Below, piece by piece: positions 33,271-40,962 of a stretch of 64,000 nucleotides of DNA. The stretch covers positions 230,945-294,944 of IMG/VR virus record IMGVR_UViG_3300045971_000344; one strand, written 5' to 3'. The stretch comes from a virus. The notes below the pieces were generated by a model that worked only from the letters and a program-made list of their open reading frames with translations, was not told where the DNA came from and made no database searches. Position numbers and translations under genes: made by a program. The first letter of the stretch is position 1. The number at the start of each line of letters is the position of its first letter.

Positions 33271-33768
33271 ATGCGTAAGGTCATTATAGCAGGATTCCAG
33301 GGTTACTATGATCCTGATTATGAACCTGGTGCAGTTATGCGCGAGCACGATGCTCGTGAAAAGGTTCGTAAAAAAGAAGAAGAGGCAATTAAGAACATAC
33401 CTTTTCTTGCTAAGAAATTGAAAGGTACCTTAAAGATAACTCCCCCAGTTAGGGGTAGTCTTAATCCAACTATCAAGTTTGTAATAGGGGATTGTAAAAT
33501 AAGTACAAAATATAAAATAAAAGTTAGTACAACCCAACAGTGTCAGCTCATAGTAAACCCTACACCTTCTGAACTTAAGTATGAAGAAATAGCTAGTATC
33601 TGGAAAAGAGTGATGGGTAGAGACTTTTCTAGAATTTATTTTCATACCTACAAGGATAATTACTTTGCAATAGACGTGGGCTATTTACTCAATTTTACTG
33701 ATGATGAGTATAAGAAAAGAACAAAGGTAATACTAGAGATAGTTAAATACTTGAATACCTTGAGGTAG
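33271..33768 (+). CDS. Leader protein, unknown function
   Basis: 165 residues from ATG 33271, not the in-frame GTG at 33262 that lies within the GAGGTGAGG ribosome binding site. Leader MRKVIIAGFQGYYDPD. Then a helical Lys/Glu stretch and a beta-rich domain (TIKFVIGDCKISTKYKIKVS). No family is recognised. Confidence 0.82.
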   Translation: MRKVIIAGFQGYYDPDYEPGAVMREHDAREKVRKKEEEAIKNIPFLAKKLKGTLKITPPVRGSLNPTIKFVIGDCKISTKYKIKVSTTQQCQLIVNPTPSELKYEEIASIWKRVMGRDFSRIYFHTYKDNYFAIDVGYLLNFTDDEYKKRTKVILEIVKYLNTLR

Positions 33769-33774
33769 AAACTT

Positions 33775-34503
33775 ATGAGAAAAATTACGGTACGGTTTAC
33801 CGAGACTAGTGCAGTACCTACTCCTTATGTAGTAAAATTTGTTCCTGCCACTAAAGACGAATACTCAAGTGTAGATGCTCATGTTATAGTTAAGACTACT
33901 GCAACTGGTGGTGTACCTATTACAGCCATAAAGCACTTGTTATGGGAATGTCATTGGCAGTTTTTTAAAAATGGCCCTCATTCAAAGTCATATTCAGGAG
34001 AAAAAGAAGTTATTAATGCTGTTAAGGCCTTGAAGATCACAAACCTGAAGTCCTTAAGTGGAAAGACCTTTGGGAAAACCACAGATGTGATCCAATTGAA
34101 ACTAAATGGATTTCGGATCTATAGTAGCCTACCTGAAAAGGAAGTTCTACACCTTGTAGAACATGCCTTAACAGCCCAGATTAAGGTAACCCAGACTGAA
34201 GAGGATGCGTCTATTAGACGAAAACAAGATGCTCTTAATTACAAGAGCTCTCCTGAAGGTAAAGCAGAAGATGCGGAAATGCGTAGGCTTGCCAATGAAG
34301 GCCGTGCTGAAGATAAGAAAAAGCTTGAAGATAAATGGGGTAAGGACGTAGTTCGAAGAGTGACTTCCAGACAAATAGGCGGTGATGACGGATGTCAGCA
34401 TTCCGTCTTAATTGATGGCCGGGTCTTCGTAAATGGACTAACCAGAAGTGAAGTTGAATACTATAAGGTTCAGGCCTATAAAATTATAATAAAGGGGAAA
34501 TGA
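33775..34503 (+). CDS. Leader protein, unknown function
   Basis: 242 residues. Leader MRKITVRFTETSAVPT, the same form as the 38430 protein (MRKIIVRFTETGS). Two beta-rich domains are separated by a charged helical linker around residues 165-200 (RRLANEGRAEDKKKLEDK). No family is recognised. Confidence 0.83.
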   Translation: MRKITVRFTETSAVPTPYVVKFVPATKDEYSSVDAHVIVKTTATGGVPITAIKHLLWECHWQFFKNGPHSKSYSGEKEVINAVKALKITNLKSLSGKTFGKTTDVIQLKLNGFRIYSSLPEKEVLHLVEHALTAQIKVTQTEEDASIRRKQDALNYKSSPEGKAEDAEMRRLANEGRAEDKKKLEDKWGKDVVRRVTSRQIGGDDGCQHSVLIDGRVFVNGLTRSEVEYYKVQAYKIIIKGK

Positions 34504-34505
34504 TT

Positions 34506-34730
34506 ATGAGTAGCGAACAAATTTTAAATCCGTTGTATGCTAAGCCAAAGGGTGAGGGTAATAAACCAACCAAGCACGTAGCAATGGCCCGTATAGAAAA
34601 CACTAGAGCAGGCGTATGCCCTAAGTGTATGACTGAAATGAGTAAGTCACAGTTAGGTCAGTCAATGGGAAATCAGACCGTCTTTTTCTGCACAACCTGC
34701 AGAGTGGCGGAACCTCTTCCCACGGTATAA
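34506..34730 (+). CDS. Small zinc-ribbon protein
   Basis: 74 residues. ATG 34506 is preferred to ATG 34500 because AGGGG ends 8 bases before it and only 2 before the other. CPKC and CTTC form a zinc ribbon in the C-terminal half. Without a leader. Role unknown; small zinc ribbons often act in transcription or as protein adaptors. Confidence 0.75.
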   Translation: MSSEQILNPLYAKPKGEGNKPTKHVAMARIENTRAGVCPKCMTEMSKSQLGQSMGNQTVFFCTTCRVAEPLPTV

Positions 34731-34733
34731 CTC

Positions 34734-35225
34734 ATGGCATTCAAACCGTTGTTTGAAGATTCATCTCTTGAGGTAACTGACACAACTGCTACTACTTGTG
34801 CAGGAATGACGGGTACCTCAACGGGTATGACCGACCCCCAGAAATTGAGAGCGTATAAGCTCTTTAAATACTATGGAATAACTGAACTTCACCATGGAGA
34901 CTGTATTGGTGCTGATGAGCAATGTCATAGGATTGCTGTACGAATGAAAATGAAGATCGTGATTCACCCACCTACGGATGACAAAAAGCGCGCTCATTGT
35001 AAGTTAGGCCATCCTATTATTCTTAAGCCTAAGCCTTACTTGGTACGAAATAAAGATATAGTAGACAGTTCTTATCTTATGTTTGCGTTTCCAAAAGAAG
35101 AAAAAGAACAGCTTCGATCTGGTACGTGGGCAACAATTAGGTATGCTAAGAAACAAAATAAACCTTTGATTATTGTTTTCCCCGATGGAACTGGAAAGAA
35201 GTTTAACTGTAAGAACCTTGACTGA
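34734..35225 (+). CDS. SLOG-family nucleotide-binding-like protein
   Basis: 163 residues. GMTGTSTGMTDPQ begins a Rossmann-like domain, followed by HHGDCIGADEQCHRIA, IVIHPP, PYLVRNKDIVDSS, RSGTWATIRYAKKQNKPLIIVFPDG. This is the SLOG (YspA/LOG-like) pattern of glycine-rich loops that bind nucleotides or nucleotide derivatives. Some SLOG proteins act as sensors in anti-phage systems, so a phage copy could bind or remove such a signal; this is inference. The start ATG has only a weak ribosome binding site. Confidence 0.8.
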   Translation: MAFKPLFEDSSLEVTDTTATTCAGMTGTSTGMTDPQKLRAYKLFKYYGITELHHGDCIGADEQCHRIAVRMKMKIVIHPPTDDKKRAHCKLGHPIILKPKPYLVRNKDIVDSSYLMFAFPKEEKEQLRSGTWATIRYAKKQNKPLIIVFPDGTGKKFNCKNLD

Positions 35226-35235
35226 AGGAGCGCTT

Positions 35236-35520
35236 ATGAAGAAATTAGTTGTACGAATTATTGAAACTAGTTCAAAAGTTAAAGATCATATCTATGATAA
35301 GGTCGATAAAACAGCTGAAAAGGATTATGCTAAAAAAGATAGAGCTGAAATAGAAAAATTAACTAAGCAAAAGAATACGGCAAAAGAGACTCTTAGGAAC
35401 GCTAAGAAAAATAAGTCAGCGACAACTAGTTATTATGAAGCCATGGAAAAGAAAATACAAGATTTAGAAACTAAAATAGCTAAAATTCGTGAAAAGGCAG
35501 ACTTACACCGTAATAACTAA
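35236..35520 (+). CDS. Leader protein with coiled coil
   Basis: 94 residues from ATG 35236 with GAAGGAG 5 bases upstream, preferred to a longer frame starting in the previous gene. Leader MKKLVVRIIETSSKVKD, then a continuous lysine/glutamate coiled coil. No family is recognised. Confidence 0.8.
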   Translation: MKKLVVRIIETSSKVKDHIYDKVDKTAEKDYAKKDRAEIEKLTKQKNTAKETLRNAKKNKSATTSYYEAMEKKIQDLETKIAKIREKADLHRNN

Positions 35521-35539
35521 ACTTAAAGGAGAATTGTAA

Positions 35540-36046
35540 ATGAAGAAGATTACCGTAAGATTTGTATCAAATGCAGCAGCTGCGGAAACAAGCTCTGCAC
35601 GGAGAAAGAACGTAGAGCTGTCCAATGGTGGACCCAAAGGTAAGGCTTTTGATAAATTCTTTGATGCACTTGTCTCTTCACAAGGTAAGGCTTCTACCGT
35701 AGAGGGCGAGATCATTAGGGCAATGGGTAAAGTCGGTTATCGTTGGTACAATGACGGCGATAAATTTTACGAAGGATACGGTGCAGAAACAGCGGGCCCA
35801 TCCGCCTCGTATTTATATGAAAGTCCTGTCCCTGGAATGGCGAAATTAGTGGACGCCGCGGAGCGTGCTAGGGGAGACAGTGCTTATGAAAAGTGTATTC
35901 AAAACATGGTCTCCGCTGTAGTTGAGTACGTAGAGTCCAAGAAGGGTAAATATACCAAAAACAGTATTGATAACTTAGATACAAATAGCAAATGGCGCAA
36001 TGATGACAACGACTATGATGAAGACGATAACGAGTGGGATGACTAA
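35540..36046 (+). CDS. Leader protein with acidic tail
   Basis: 168 residues. Leader MKKITVRFVSNAAAAETSS. A mixed domain follows (FFDALVSSQGKAS, YRWYNDGDKFYEGYGAE), then a strongly acidic C-terminus (NDYDEDDNEWDD). Acidic tails like this can mimic DNA or bind basic proteins; function here is unknown. Confidence 0.83.
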   Translation: MKKITVRFVSNAAAAETSSARRKNVELSNGGPKGKAFDKFFDALVSSQGKASTVEGEIIRAMGKVGYRWYNDGDKFYEGYGAETAGPSASYLYESPVPGMAKLVDAAERARGDSAYEKCIQNMVSAVVEYVESKKGKYTKNSIDNLDTNSKWRNDDNDYDEDDNEWDD

Positions 36047-36078
36047 CCTAATATACTAAAAAATAAGGAGAAGCAACA

Positions 36079-36422
36079 ATGAAGAAGATTACTGTAAGAA
36101 TGACAGAAAAAAGCGCAATGATTAAAAAAGGTCTTCAAAAAAAGCAGCAGACTTTGCTGATTCTAATGTTTATAGCGTAGACTGCTGGGATGCTGTTACT
36201 AACAAAGCAATTAGAGAAGACTTGGAAACAAATGGCTCTTTTGAAGACGCAGAAAAAGAAGCTAGTAAGATTTATAAGAATGCAGTGGGCTACGCCGTTA
36301 TTAGGGAAGAAGAAAATACTGGAAAAGAAAGAAAGTACTCAGTTGTTAAGGGTAAGTTCACTAAGATGTCTAGCCTACGCTTACCTTATTTGTGGTTCAA
36401 AGCAGAAGAAGGTGGTAAGTAG
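36079..36422 (+). CDS. Leader protein read through a -1 frameshift
   Basis: ATG 36079 (AAGGAG 5 to 6 bases upstream) opens MKKITVRMTEKSAMIKKGLQ, a clear leader, but hits a stop at 36178. At 36138-36144 the bases read A AAA AAG in that frame, the canonical -1 slippery heptamer of dnaX. After a -1 slip the frame runs on to 36422 (KKAADFADSNVYSVDCWD, then METNGSFEDAEKEASK), giving about 115 residues. Without the shift, a 33-residue peptide results. A deletion or insertion in the A run would give the same picture, so it is either programmed frameshifting or a frameshifted pseudogene. Confidence 0.6.
36138..36144 (+). other. Candidate -1 slippery site A_AAA_AAG
   Basis: Seven bases in the zero frame match the X-XXY-YYZ rule. 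AAAAAGG at 36125-36131 could act as an upstream stimulatory Shine-Dalgarno. Downstream, CAGCAG (36145-36150) can pair with CTGCTG (36182-36187), or CAGC with GCTG at 36156-36159, as a stimulatory stem. Confidence 0.55.
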
Positions 36423-36469
36423 TACGCTTAAGTCTATTCTTAATAGCGGGAAAAGGCTGACGAGCCCTG

Positions 36470-36486
36470 ACGTAGTGCTTCTACGT
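36470..36486 (+). other. Perfect small hairpin before portal gene
   Basis: ACGTAG TGCTT CTACGT forms a 6-bp stem with a 5-base loop in the 121-base gap between the frameshift gene and the portal. No T-run follows, so it is not a classical terminator. It may be a processing or regulatory hairpin. Confidence 0.35.
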
Positions 36487-36543
36487 ATACCGCTACCGAT
36501 TAATTTAAATACTCCTGAGCACAGGAAAGGAAGTGTACAAACG

Positions 36544-38418
36544 ATGATTAAGCGCCGCATGCCTGGAAATAGTCCACTAAGTAGGACACACTCAGTAGAT
36601 AGTACAGCCCTTGGAGCGAAGGCAAACCCAAAGTTAAGAGTTAACGATAGTCAAGGTCGAATGGTTGAGACTTCTAATATTGGAGGGGGCGGACTACAGA
36701 ATACCTCCATGTCTAACAACCCAATATCCATTGACTTATTTCCTTTACTTAAAGGGATAGTACCGGATGGATTTGAAAACTATCCATTACTTAATGCTTT
36801 GTACCGTGATATTTTCTACTATGACTCTGTAGCAGGCTCTGCTACCGAGTTAATGTCGTTTATGCCCTTTTCAGATTTTACCTTGGGCGGAGTAGAATCA
36901 GCTGATAAGCCGAAGCTGAATAAGTTTTATGAATCCTTGGATAGGATTAATACACGCCGTTTATTACCTGAGTTATCCGTAGACTACTTAGTATTAGGTA
37001 CCTTCGTAGGTTCATTGATTTTCAATAAAAAGCAAGGTATCTTTACAGATGTTGTTCCTCAAGACATTGACCACATCTCTATGGTTCCCCTTCCCTTTTA
37101 TTCGCAAGACCCGATAATGAATGTAACGGTAGCAAAAGAAACTATCGCTGCCCTTTCAGGAAATTCTAAGCGCATAGAACGCGTTAAGAAAATGGTAGGC
37201 GAAGAAGTAATACAGAAGTTAACTAGTGGTAAATTTGAGCTCGATCCATTGACCACGCTTTATGTTCCACGCAAGACCCTATCTACTAGAGAAGGAATAT
37301 CTTGGTTTAAACGATTGCTTCCCATATACTTATTGGAGAAAAACCTGTTTAAGGGTACCATTATAGAAAGTGCTAAAAGACAGAGAAGCATAATGCACAT
37401 AATGGCTGGGTCTTCCGATTGGGAGCCAACTGTTAATGACCTACAGTTTCTTACTGAGCTGTTTATGAACGCTGACGCTGACCCTATTGGAGCAATGGTT
37501 GCTACCCGGCAAGACGTTCAGGTAAACGATATTCGCCAAGGTGGTGACTTTTGGAATATTACGCAGGTTTGGGCGGATACAGTACCGGCCAAATTAAGGG
37601 CTCTAGGTATTAGTGAAGGATTCTTAGGACAAGACGCCAACTACGCAGAAGCCCAAAACAGCTTGACTGTCTTTATAGAGTGGCTAGCAGCGTTCCGTTA
37701 TATGATTGAGCGCAAAGTATTTTACGATAAAATATTCCCGTTTATTAGTGTAGTAAACGGTTATTATAAAACAGAAAAAGACATGAAGAAATGGAAGAAC
37801 AGCGATCTAGATCCCGAAGATATTATGTACGAGCTTCAGGATAATAGCGCCCTCATGATTCCAAAAATTCATTGGCACAAACAGCTACAACCCGAAGGTG
37901 ACTCTGATTATTTGGGTATGTTAAATAGCTTGGCCGAGGCAGGCGTACCTGTTACCTTACGTTCACTTGCCGCAGCTGGTAACTTGAGCTTGGATCAGTT
38001 AATGTCTGAAATGGAAGAAGACCTGCGGTTGAGGAAGACGGTCCAAGAAATGAAGGCAAAATTAGAAGGCGGAGGAGGGGGCGGTGATGAAGGTGGATCT
38101 GGAGAAGAGTCTTTTGAAGAATCTTCTATAGGTGCAAATTTTAGTACCTTGGGTTCCCTTAGCCCGGACAATCCTTATATAAGTGCTGCCTTATCCAAGA
38201 CTAGGGCAAAGCACGGACCTCTTAAGAATATACTTCAGCGTTCCTATGGTTCCGATAGTGAGATCAAAGGTGTATCCAAGACAGGAAAAATGAAGTACGT
38301 CCATAATCAAAAAGAAGCTAATGACCGAATCAATACCTTCATCGCTCGCGCGGCCGTAGAAAAACATGGAGTAAAGAAAAATAGAAGAACATTCTTCCCT
38401 ACAATAAAATTAAGATAG
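36544..38418 (+). CDS. Portal protein
   Basis: 624 residues. ATG 36544 is chosen because AAAGGAAG lies 10 bases upstream; the frame is open back to 36190, but that part overlaps another gene and reads as low-quality Lys/Arg sequence. The protein shows the portal layout: wing and stem region (LLPELSVDYLVLGTFVGSLI), LYVPRKTLSTREGISWFKRLLPIY, a long helix with SAKRQRSIMHIMAG, then LRALGISEGFLGQDANYAEAQ with the crown helices, and a Gly/Glu-rich linker (GGGGGGDEGGSGEE). It forms the dodecameric channel at one head vertex through which terminase drives DNA. Its short C-terminal extension is basic. Confidence 0.9.
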   Translation: MIKRRMPGNSPLSRTHSVDSTALGAKANPKLRVNDSQGRMVETSNIGGGGLQNTSMSNNPISIDLFPLLKGIVPDGFENYPLLNALYRDIFYYDSVAGSATELMSFMPFSDFTLGGVESADKPKLNKFYESLDRINTRRLLPELSVDYLVLGTFVGSLIFNKKQGIFTDVVPQDIDHISMVPLPFYSQDPIMNVTVAKETIAALSGNSKRIERVKKMVGEEVIQKLTSGKFELDPLTTLYVPRKTLSTREGISWFKRLLPIYLLEKNLFKGTIIESAKRQRSIMHIMAGSSDWEPTVNDLQFLTELFMNADADPIGAMVATRQDVQVNDIRQGGDFWNITQVWADTVPAKLRALGISEGFLGQDANYAEAQNSLTVFIEWLAAFRYMIERKVFYDKIFPFISVVNGYYKTEKDMKKWKNSDLDPEDIMYELQDNSALMIPKIHWHKQLQPEGDSDYLGMLNSLAEAGVPVTLRSLAAAGNLSLDQLMSEMEEDLRLRKTVQEMKAKLEGGGGGGDEGGSGEESFEESSIGANFSTLGSLSPDNPYISAALSKTRAKHGPLKNILQRSYGSDSEIKGVSKTGKMKYVHNQKEANDRINTFIARAAVEKHGVKKNRRTFFPTIKLR

Positions 38419-38429
38419 AGGTAAAAATC

Positions 38430-38696
38430 ATGAGAAAAATTATTGTACGTTTCACTGAGACTGGTTCACTCAAAGAACAATCTTTTGCTACTCGTCCTAA
38501 ATTTTTAGAACGAGGGCAATCCGTAAACATAGTTGATCGACATGGAAAAGGAATGACTTGTGATGTATTACTTCGTGCTAGTACAGACGATGATGGGAAT
38601 TTACTTATGACAGTTACTCCAACTTCTCGTAAAGGTCCTTCCTTTTTGGTTGTATGGAATAGTCGTGAAGGTAAATGGATAGAGTTTGAGGACTAA
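38430..38696 (+). CDS. Small leader protein
   Basis: 88 residues. Leader MRKIIVRFTETGSLKEQ. Then a small beta domain (QSVNIVDRHGKGMTCDVLLR, SFLVVWNSREGKWIEFED). Unknown family. Start follows GAGGTAAAAATC. Confidence 0.83.
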   Translation: MRKIIVRFTETGSLKEQSFATRPKFLERGQSVNIVDRHGKGMTCDVLLRASTDDDGNLLMTVTPTSRKGPSFLVVWNSREGKWIEFED

Positions 38697-38699
38697 CGT

Positions 38700-39065
38700 A
38701 TGAGAAGAACAACTATAAAGACCTCAAAACCTGAAGTTGTTATCTTTAAGACCATACCAGATGAGTATAAAGGTTTACGAGTGGAGGACCGTTGTCCCTC
38801 TAATAGTGAGCTGTCTTCATGGATTAAATGGAGAAATAAAGAACAAAAGAAATTCTCTGAACCTTGGATTATGGTAGACGTTAGAAAGGCATTGATAAAG
38901 ACAAACATTTCTGGTAGAGGAAATGGTAGTAATCCTTGGTGGTGCGTAGGGGCTCAGGTTACTTTAAAAGGTGGAGCATCTCTTTTATTTTGGAAAGCAT
39001 TAGACAAAGTAAAGCTTTTAGATAAAGGGTTTCATCCCTATATTCTTATAGCTATAAAAGGATGA
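38700..39065 (+). CDS. Leader-like protein, unknown function
   Basis: 121 residues. Shorter leader form MRRTTIKTSKPEV. The rest is mixed, with WIKWRNKEQKKFSEPWIMVD and WWCVGAQVTLKGGASLLFW strands. No family is recognised. GAGGACTAACGT precedes the ATG. Confidence 0.78.
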   Translation: MRRTTIKTSKPEVVIFKTIPDEYKGLRVEDRCPSNSELSSWIKWRNKEQKKFSEPWIMVDVRKALIKTNISGRGNGSNPWWCVGAQVTLKGGASLLFWKALDKVKLLDKGFHPYILIAIKG

Positions 39066-39072
39066 GTAATTT

Positions 39073-39360
39073 ATGAGAAAAGTAATTATCGCAGGTATAG
39101 TACGCGCATCTCAGCAAATAACTCTTAAGGGAAACCGCTTAGTATTTCCTTCCGGTGAAGTTTCAAGTTTGCCAACTAAATATGATGAATTTTTAGTTGT
39201 GGGTAATAAACGTGGTGAGGAAGTAGCAATACAAAAACAGAAGAAGTATATTTACTTGGACTTTAATAAGTATGATGAGACTGTACCCGATGAAAAATCT
39301 CTAGTTGAATATTTAAATAAAAATGGTTATATTTATTTCATTGGTGTTGATGATAGATAA
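39073..39360 (+). CDS. Small leader protein, unknown function
   Basis: 95 residues. Leader MRKVIIAGIVRASQQ, very like the 33271 start (MRKVIIAGFQ). The rest is a small beta-rich domain ending in a helix (LVEYLNKNGYIYFIGVDDR). No family is recognised. Its Shine-Dalgarno is poor (GGATGAGTAATTT), so coupling to the upstream gene is likely. Confidence 0.78.
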   Translation: MRKVIIAGIVRASQQITLKGNRLVFPSGEVSSLPTKYDEFLVVGNKRGEEVAIQKQKKYIYLDFNKYDETVPDEKSLVEYLNKNGYIYFIGVDDR

Positions 39361-39380
39361 ATTGAGGACTGGAGAATTTT

Positions 39381-39767
39381 ATGAGAAAAGTCGTAATTGC
39401 GTCTACAGGAGAAAAAGTTACCTCCAAAGAGAGAAGGACCATAACAGACGGATTATACAAAGTTTCAAAGGTGAAATGGGAAAGCATTCCCTTAAGAGAA
39501 ATAAGACAGGCCTTTGCAGACGCGAATATGATCTTACTCCAAGAGGATGATACTCCATATAGCGGAATGTTCTTGGGTGAAAAAGGCAGGGCAAGAATAG
39601 CTTTTGGTCGTGCACCTGAAGAAATCTGTGAGCGCTCAGTGTACGGTAAGCTAACAACGGACCAGTCTAATACACGCTTTACCCCAATCAGTAATAGCCT
39701 GCTCATCCTTGAGTGGTATAAAGATCAGGGTATGACAAAGTCCGAAATTAATTGTTATATATCCTGA
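39381..39767 (+). CDS. Leader protein, unknown function
   Basis: 128 residues. Leader MRKVVIASTGEKVTS. Then a mixed domain with IRQAFADANMILLQEDDTPY and RARIAFGRAPEEICERS. No family is recognised. It lies in the leader-rich run between portal and protease. Confidence 0.8.
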   Translation: MRKVVIASTGEKVTSKERRTITDGLYKVSKVKWESIPLREIRQAFADANMILLQEDDTPYSGMFLGEKGRARIAFGRAPEEICERSVYGKLTTDQSNTRFTPISNSLLILEWYKDQGMTKSEINCYIS

Positions 39768-39778
39768 GGTAGACCATT

Positions 39779-40180
39779 ATGAGATTCGTAGCGATAGCTA
39801 AAGATTTGTATAACACAAAAGACGTTTTAGCTATTCAAAATAAAGATAGACAGAAAAAACTTTCTTTAAGAACAATTTTTGACTTAGACGAGTCTAAGGC
39901 ATTGTTAGAAAGTAAGTGGGATCTTGTGGACATTCCTTTAGTTAAGATTAAAAAGGGTGTTTTTAGCTTTAACCCAGATTTTGAAATGCTTAGAGTTGGG
40001 TCTGTAGCGTACAAAGCAAATAAGAATGTTTACGACATAATTCTTGCATATAAAGCAAGGGCCAACGTCCCTCCTTTGTGGCTAGATTCGGATCTTAGCG
40101 TTCTAGATGGAAACCACCGAATGGCTGCTCTAGAGTTTTTAGGTATAAAGAAAATAAAAGCTTTTATTCCTGCATCATGA
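39779..40180 (+). CDS. ParB/Srx-like domain protein with leader
   Basis: 133 residues. Leader MRFVAIAKDLYNTKD. WDLVDIPLVKIKKG is followed by PLWLDSDLSVLDGNHRMAALEFLGIKKIKAFIP. The D-G-N-H-R loop with its helix and following strand is the ParB/sulfiredoxin nucleotide-binding signature (D-G-x-H-R). Such domains bind CTP or ATP or cut DNA. Which applies here is unknown. Confidence 0.82.
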   Translation: MRFVAIAKDLYNTKDVLAIQNKDRQKKLSLRTIFDLDESKALLESKWDLVDIPLVKIKKGVFSFNPDFEMLRVGSVAYKANKNVYDIILAYKARANVPPLWLDSDLSVLDGNHRMAALEFLGIKKIKAFIPAS

Positions 40181-40189
40181 GGTTGTTCT

Positions 40190-40666
40190 ATGAGATTCGT
40201 AATTATTGCTGGTGAAGAAGACCACAAGGCAGCGCTTGAACGTACCGGCTTTTGGGGACAAGAAGCCGCTGGTTGCTTATTTTTGGCAAAAGACACTGGA
40301 CGTATTCTGTTTGCCCGAAGAAGCAAGAATGTATTGAGCCCAAATACTTATGGAACATGGGGTGGGGCTATAGACAGAGGAGAATCTCCAGAGAAGGCAG
40401 TTCGTAGAGAAGTAGAAGAAGAATCTGGATACGCTGGAACATTCGCTCTAAAGTTTCTTATACTGTTCAAACATTCATCTGGCTTTCAGTATTTTAACTA
40501 CCTTGCTATAGTTCCCACTGAGTTTGAACCCGAATTGGATTGGGAAACTTCTGGGTATAAGTGGGTAACTTTTGGGCAATGGCCACGACCTTTACACTCT
40601 GGGGTTAAATTTCTTTTGGCAAATGCTTCAAATAAAATAAAGAAATACGTAGATAAATACTCTTAG
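40190..40666 (+). CDS. Nudix hydrolase with leader
   Basis: 158 residues. Leader MRFVIIAGEEDHKAA. Complete Nudix box at about residues 59-81 (GAIDRGESPEKAVRREVEEESG), with all catalytic acidic residues and Arg. It hydrolyses a nucleoside diphosphate linked to another group. The substrate cannot be told; NAD-related, cap-like or mutagenic nucleotides are all possible. A Nudix enzyme beside an ADP-ribosyltransferase gene set could handle ADP-ribose; that is only suggestive. Confidence 0.9.
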   Translation: MRFVIIAGEEDHKAALERTGFWGQEAAGCLFLAKDTGRILFARRSKNVLSPNTYGTWGGAIDRGESPEKAVRREVEEESGYAGTFALKFLILFKHSSGFQYFNYLAIVPTEFEPELDWETSGYKWVTFGQWPRPLHSGVKFLLANASNKIKKYVDKYS

Positions 40667-40691
40667 TAGGACCCTGAGGAGGGAACGGGTT

Positions 40692-40928
40692 ATGACTAGT
40701 GCGGTTGAGTCTAGTGAGATTTTAGTATGTGACCGTTGTGGTTCAGACGAAGGTAAATGTAGTCATGCGTTAGACACAAAGGATTATCTCTTACAAAGAC
40801 GAGAGACTTATATCGTCCAGAAGAAAAAAGCGCTCAATCTTTTAGCCTTCTTTTTGATCTTAATATTAGCTACCGTAATATATTTAGTTGGGTATTACAA
40901 TTTATTTGGTTATACCAGGTTAAAATAA
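40692..40928 (+). CDS. Small membrane protein with zinc-binding N-terminus
   Basis: 78 residues: CDRCGSDEGKCSH near the start (Cys2-Cys-His, a likely zinc site), a positively charged segment and one span (LLAFFLILILATVIYLVGYY). No leader. It probably sits in the host membrane with the zinc domain in the cytoplasm. Function unknown. Start follows GAGGAGGGAACGGGTT. Confidence 0.78.
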   Translation: MTSAVESSEILVCDRCGSDEGKCSHALDTKDYLLQRRETYIVQKKKALNLLAFFLILILATVIYLVGYYNLFGYTRLK

Positions 40929-40962
40929 ATTCTGATTTAACCTAGGATGAGGAGATTGTTCC

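Noticed and set aside
36190-36543. 5' extension of the portal frame from ATG 36190
   Set aside because: It overlaps the frameshift gene, reads as Lys-rich noise (TKQLEKTWKQMALLK) and lacks a ribosome binding site; ATG 36544 has AAAGGAAG at proper distance.
39067-39074. Fifth TAATTTAT as promoter
   Set aside because: It overlaps the ATG of the 39073 gene and has no room to serve as a promoter for it; probably chance.
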